This document shows positions 6,609 through 8,029 of a stretch of DNA of 8,029 nt, one piece after another (within the stretch, counting starts at the first letter, position 1; each line of letters starts with the position of its first letter). The DNA is from Acidobacteriaceae bacterium. GTDB taxonomy: Bacteria > Acidobacteriota > Terriglobia > Terriglobales > Acidobacteriaceae. The stretch covers positions 14,438 through 22,466 of the forward strand of contig PKXI01000438.1 in assembly GCA_003133425.1 (NCBI GenBank), given 5' to 3'. The notes beneath the pieces were generated by a model, which saw only the letters and a program-made list of their open reading frames with translations, was not told the DNA's origin and made no database searches. Position numbers and translations under genes: made by a program.

Positions 6609-7835
6609 ATGGCAAACGACCTGAATCAGGTTACGACCGTAACGGTGTTTGTGCGGCACTCCAAGGAGTGCGAGAAAGAGAACGGCAAGCTGGATCGCAA
6701 CCATCGGGGGTGTCGCTGTCGAAAATGGCTCTACATATATGAAGGGGGGCAAGGGCGTCGGGTCACCGCCAAGACAAAATCCTGGAAGGAAGCCGAGCGG
6801 GCGGCACTTGCGGAGCGGATAAGACTGGACCCGGTTGAGGCCGAAAAAAGAAGGATCGCCGGCCAGGTCGAAGCCAGCGCTGAAACCATCGAGGACGCCC
6901 TTGGTCAGTGGTTCGGGGGATTCAAGTGGCAAACGCAATCGACCTCCAAGGTCTACCGGTCATTCATCAAAAAAGTAGTGCGGTGGGCGGAGAAAAATGG
7001 CATCACCCGGCTGCAAGATGTGACCCCCGACCATCTCGACAAATGGCGCAGCGAGTGGGGCCTCGATGCTGCTTGTCAGGATGACAAATTAAATCCTACC
7101 ACCCAGAAACAAACGCAGGGCAGGCTGAAGGCATTCTTCAAGTGGGGGACGGACTTAAGGAAGATCCCCTGGAACCCTGCCTCATCCATGGGGAGGATCG
7201 TGTCGGACCCCGAAGAGACAATGCCCCTCACGCTGGTGCAGTTTGATGAGTTGCTGGCGGCCACATACGCCTACGACAAAGGTACCCGGCGTGACTACGA
7301 CAAGTTTGGGGCCGAACTCCGTGCCATATTCCTCGTCCAACGCTGGGTCGGTCTGCGCATTATCGATGTCCTCCTGCTTCCCCGGACCGCTGTGGTTGAC
7401 GGAGTCCTCAGCCTCAAGACCCTCAAGACCGGAGCCGAGGTTGTAATTGAGTTACCTCGTGTGGTGCTGGAGGCGCTGGCAGCCCTGAAGCCCGGCCACG
7501 GTGCGTCGGTCAAACACTACTTCTGGTCGGGAGCATGTACTCTCGAGAGCCTTCGGGCAACATGGCTGAGACGCATCCGCGCTCTCAACAACAAGTACCT
7601 CAGCTTCTTGGACGAGGAGGGTAAGCCGATGCGGTTCCACAGCCATATGCTGCGCGACACCTTTGCGGTTCAATTGCTGTTGGCTGGCTGCCCCCTGGAA
7701 GAGGTGTCGCGTCTCCTGACACACGAGTCCATCAAGGTGACCGAGAAGCATTACTCCAAGTGGGTCACCGCACGCAAACTGCAGTTGCGGGAGCACCACA
7801 AAGGGTACATGGTCGCTATGGGTGGGACCTTCTAG
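6609..7835 (+). CDS. Tyrosine recombinase/phage-type integrase
   Basis: Site-specific recombinase of 408 residues that cuts and rejoins DNA through a covalent 3'-phosphotyrosine. The catalytic set is complete: Arg250 in VGLRIIDVL, Lys273 in LKTG (Lys270 nearby), His346 and Arg349 in HMLRDTFA, His372 in LLTHESIKVTEKH, and nucleophile Tyr382 in KHYSKW. The usual Gly before the third-box His is Thr here. Residues about 90-185 form a SAM-like core-binding domain (IEDALGQWFGGF, then LKAFFKWGTDLRKIPWNP). The N-terminus carries His17, Cys21, His32, Cys35 and Cys37 (the last two in CRCRKWLY), possibly a metal-binding knuckle, followed by an arm-type-DNA-binding-like segment. I chose the ATG at 6609; a GTG at 6591 adds only six residues and lies upstream of the -10. 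More GGG, CGG and AAA-rich codons than in neighbours hint at transfer. It is divergent from the permease and probably marks the edge of an integrated element. Confidence 0.92.
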   Translation: MANDLNQVTTVTVFVRHSKECEKENGKLDRNHRGCRCRKWLYIYEGGQGRRVTAKTKSWKEAERAALAERIRLDPVEAEKRRIAGQVEASAETIEDALGQWFGGFKWQTQSTSKVYRSFIKKVVRWAEKNGITRLQDVTPDHLDKWRSEWGLDAACQDDKLNPTTQKQTQGRLKAFFKWGTDLRKIPWNPASSMGRIVSDPEETMPLTLVQFDELLAATYAYDKGTRRDYDKFGAELRAIFLVQRWVGLRIIDVLLLPRTAVVDGVLSLKTLKTGAEVVIELPRVVLEALAALKPGHGASVKHYFWSGACTLESLRATWLRRIRALNNKYLSFLDEEGKPMRFHSHMLRDTFAVQLLLAGCPLEEVSRLLTHESIKVTEKHYSKWVTARKLQLREHHKGYMVAMGGTF

Positions 7836-8029
7836 GGGATGGTCTGACTGGACGGGAGCAGTGTCGGGCGTAGACACTCTCCGCAACACTCTGGGGGATA
7901 CGGATGCTGGTGTACCCCCTGCCGCCGTGGCAAGTCTCGGGGTGACGCTCGACCAGACAGCCTGGCTCATTACGGAACCATACCCTCACCGTGTCGGGGT
8001 GATAGCCCCAAACTCATCTTCTACACCAT
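7836..8029. other. Structured tail after the integrase, no confident gene
   Basis: This 194-base stretch holds several small repeats. AGTGTC/GACACT forms a 6-bp stem at 7860-7878. ACACTCT is repeated at 7874-7880 and 7886-7892. GGGGG-A-TAC pairs with GTA-CCCCC at 7893-7919. TCGGGGTGA occurs at 7937-7945 and 7994-8002, and GTGTCGGG at 7861-7868 and 7991-7998. A frame starting at GTG 7861 stays open to the window end (beginning VSGVDTLRN), but it lacks a Shine-Dalgarno sequence and any recognised motif. The region may be a non-coding flank of the element or the start of an unrecognised gene. Confidence 0.3.

Noticed and set aside
7412..7430. Direct repeat CTCAAGACC within the integrase
   Set aside because: It encodes the SLKTLKTG stretch in the catalytic beta-hairpin and is explained by coding sequence.
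7452..7970. Minus-strand frame overlapping the integrase 3' end
   Set aside because: Most of it is antisense to the catalytic boxes of the integrase and no ribosome site or domain supports it.
1..8029. CRISPR array, insertion sequence or toxin-antitoxin pair
   Set aside because: No regularly spaced repeats, transposase motifs or paired small genes were seen on either strand.

Overview
The window looks like a chromosomal segment of a GC-rich Gram-negative bacterium. The best guess is the Acidobacteriota (Terriglobales-like). This rests on the style of the proteins: a bacilliredoxin in a non-Firmicute setting, a CAT-type APC permease, and a tyrosine integrase with the Cys/His-rich N-terminus that I associate with acidobacterial genomes. 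The taxonomic call is inference from recognised protein styles and was not tested by a search.

Layout from left to right: (1) 1-1063, minus strand: 5' portion of thrC, threonine synthase, whose C-terminus lies beyond the left edge. (2) 1123-3363, plus strand: a molybdate (or tungstate) ABC importer in the order modA-modB-modC, divergent from thrC across a 59-base gap. (3) 3360-4406, minus strand: murB, converging on modC so tightly that both stop codons share the tetranucleotide CTAG. (4) 4476-4904, plus strand: a BrxA/BrxB-type bacilliredoxin with a strong Shine-Dalgarno sequence, followed by a clear rho-independent terminator. (5) 4985-6535, minus strand: a 12-TM amino-acid permease of the APC/CAT family. 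(6) 6609-7835, plus strand: a complete tyrosine recombinase (integrase) with all six catalytic residues, divergent from the permease. (7) 7836-8029: a hairpin- and repeat-rich tail with no convincing gene.

Most of the window is housekeeping or transport. ModA captures the oxyanion in the periplasm, ModB forms the membrane channel and ModC hydrolyses ATP. ThrC, MurB, the bacilliredoxin and the permease are functionally independent neighbours and are not an evident pathway.

The accessory signal is at the right. The 73-base gap between permease and integrase carries two perfect TTGTACAA palindromes exactly 11 bases apart (one helical turn). The second overlaps the likely -35 region of an integrase promoter whose -10 (TATTAT) lies so close to the ATG that the integrase message is probably leaderless. 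The region from about 6536 onward is the likely edge of an integrated element, but its far end and attachment sites are not in view. I found no clearly new multi-gene system. The integrase control region and the structured tail are the parts most worth a second look.
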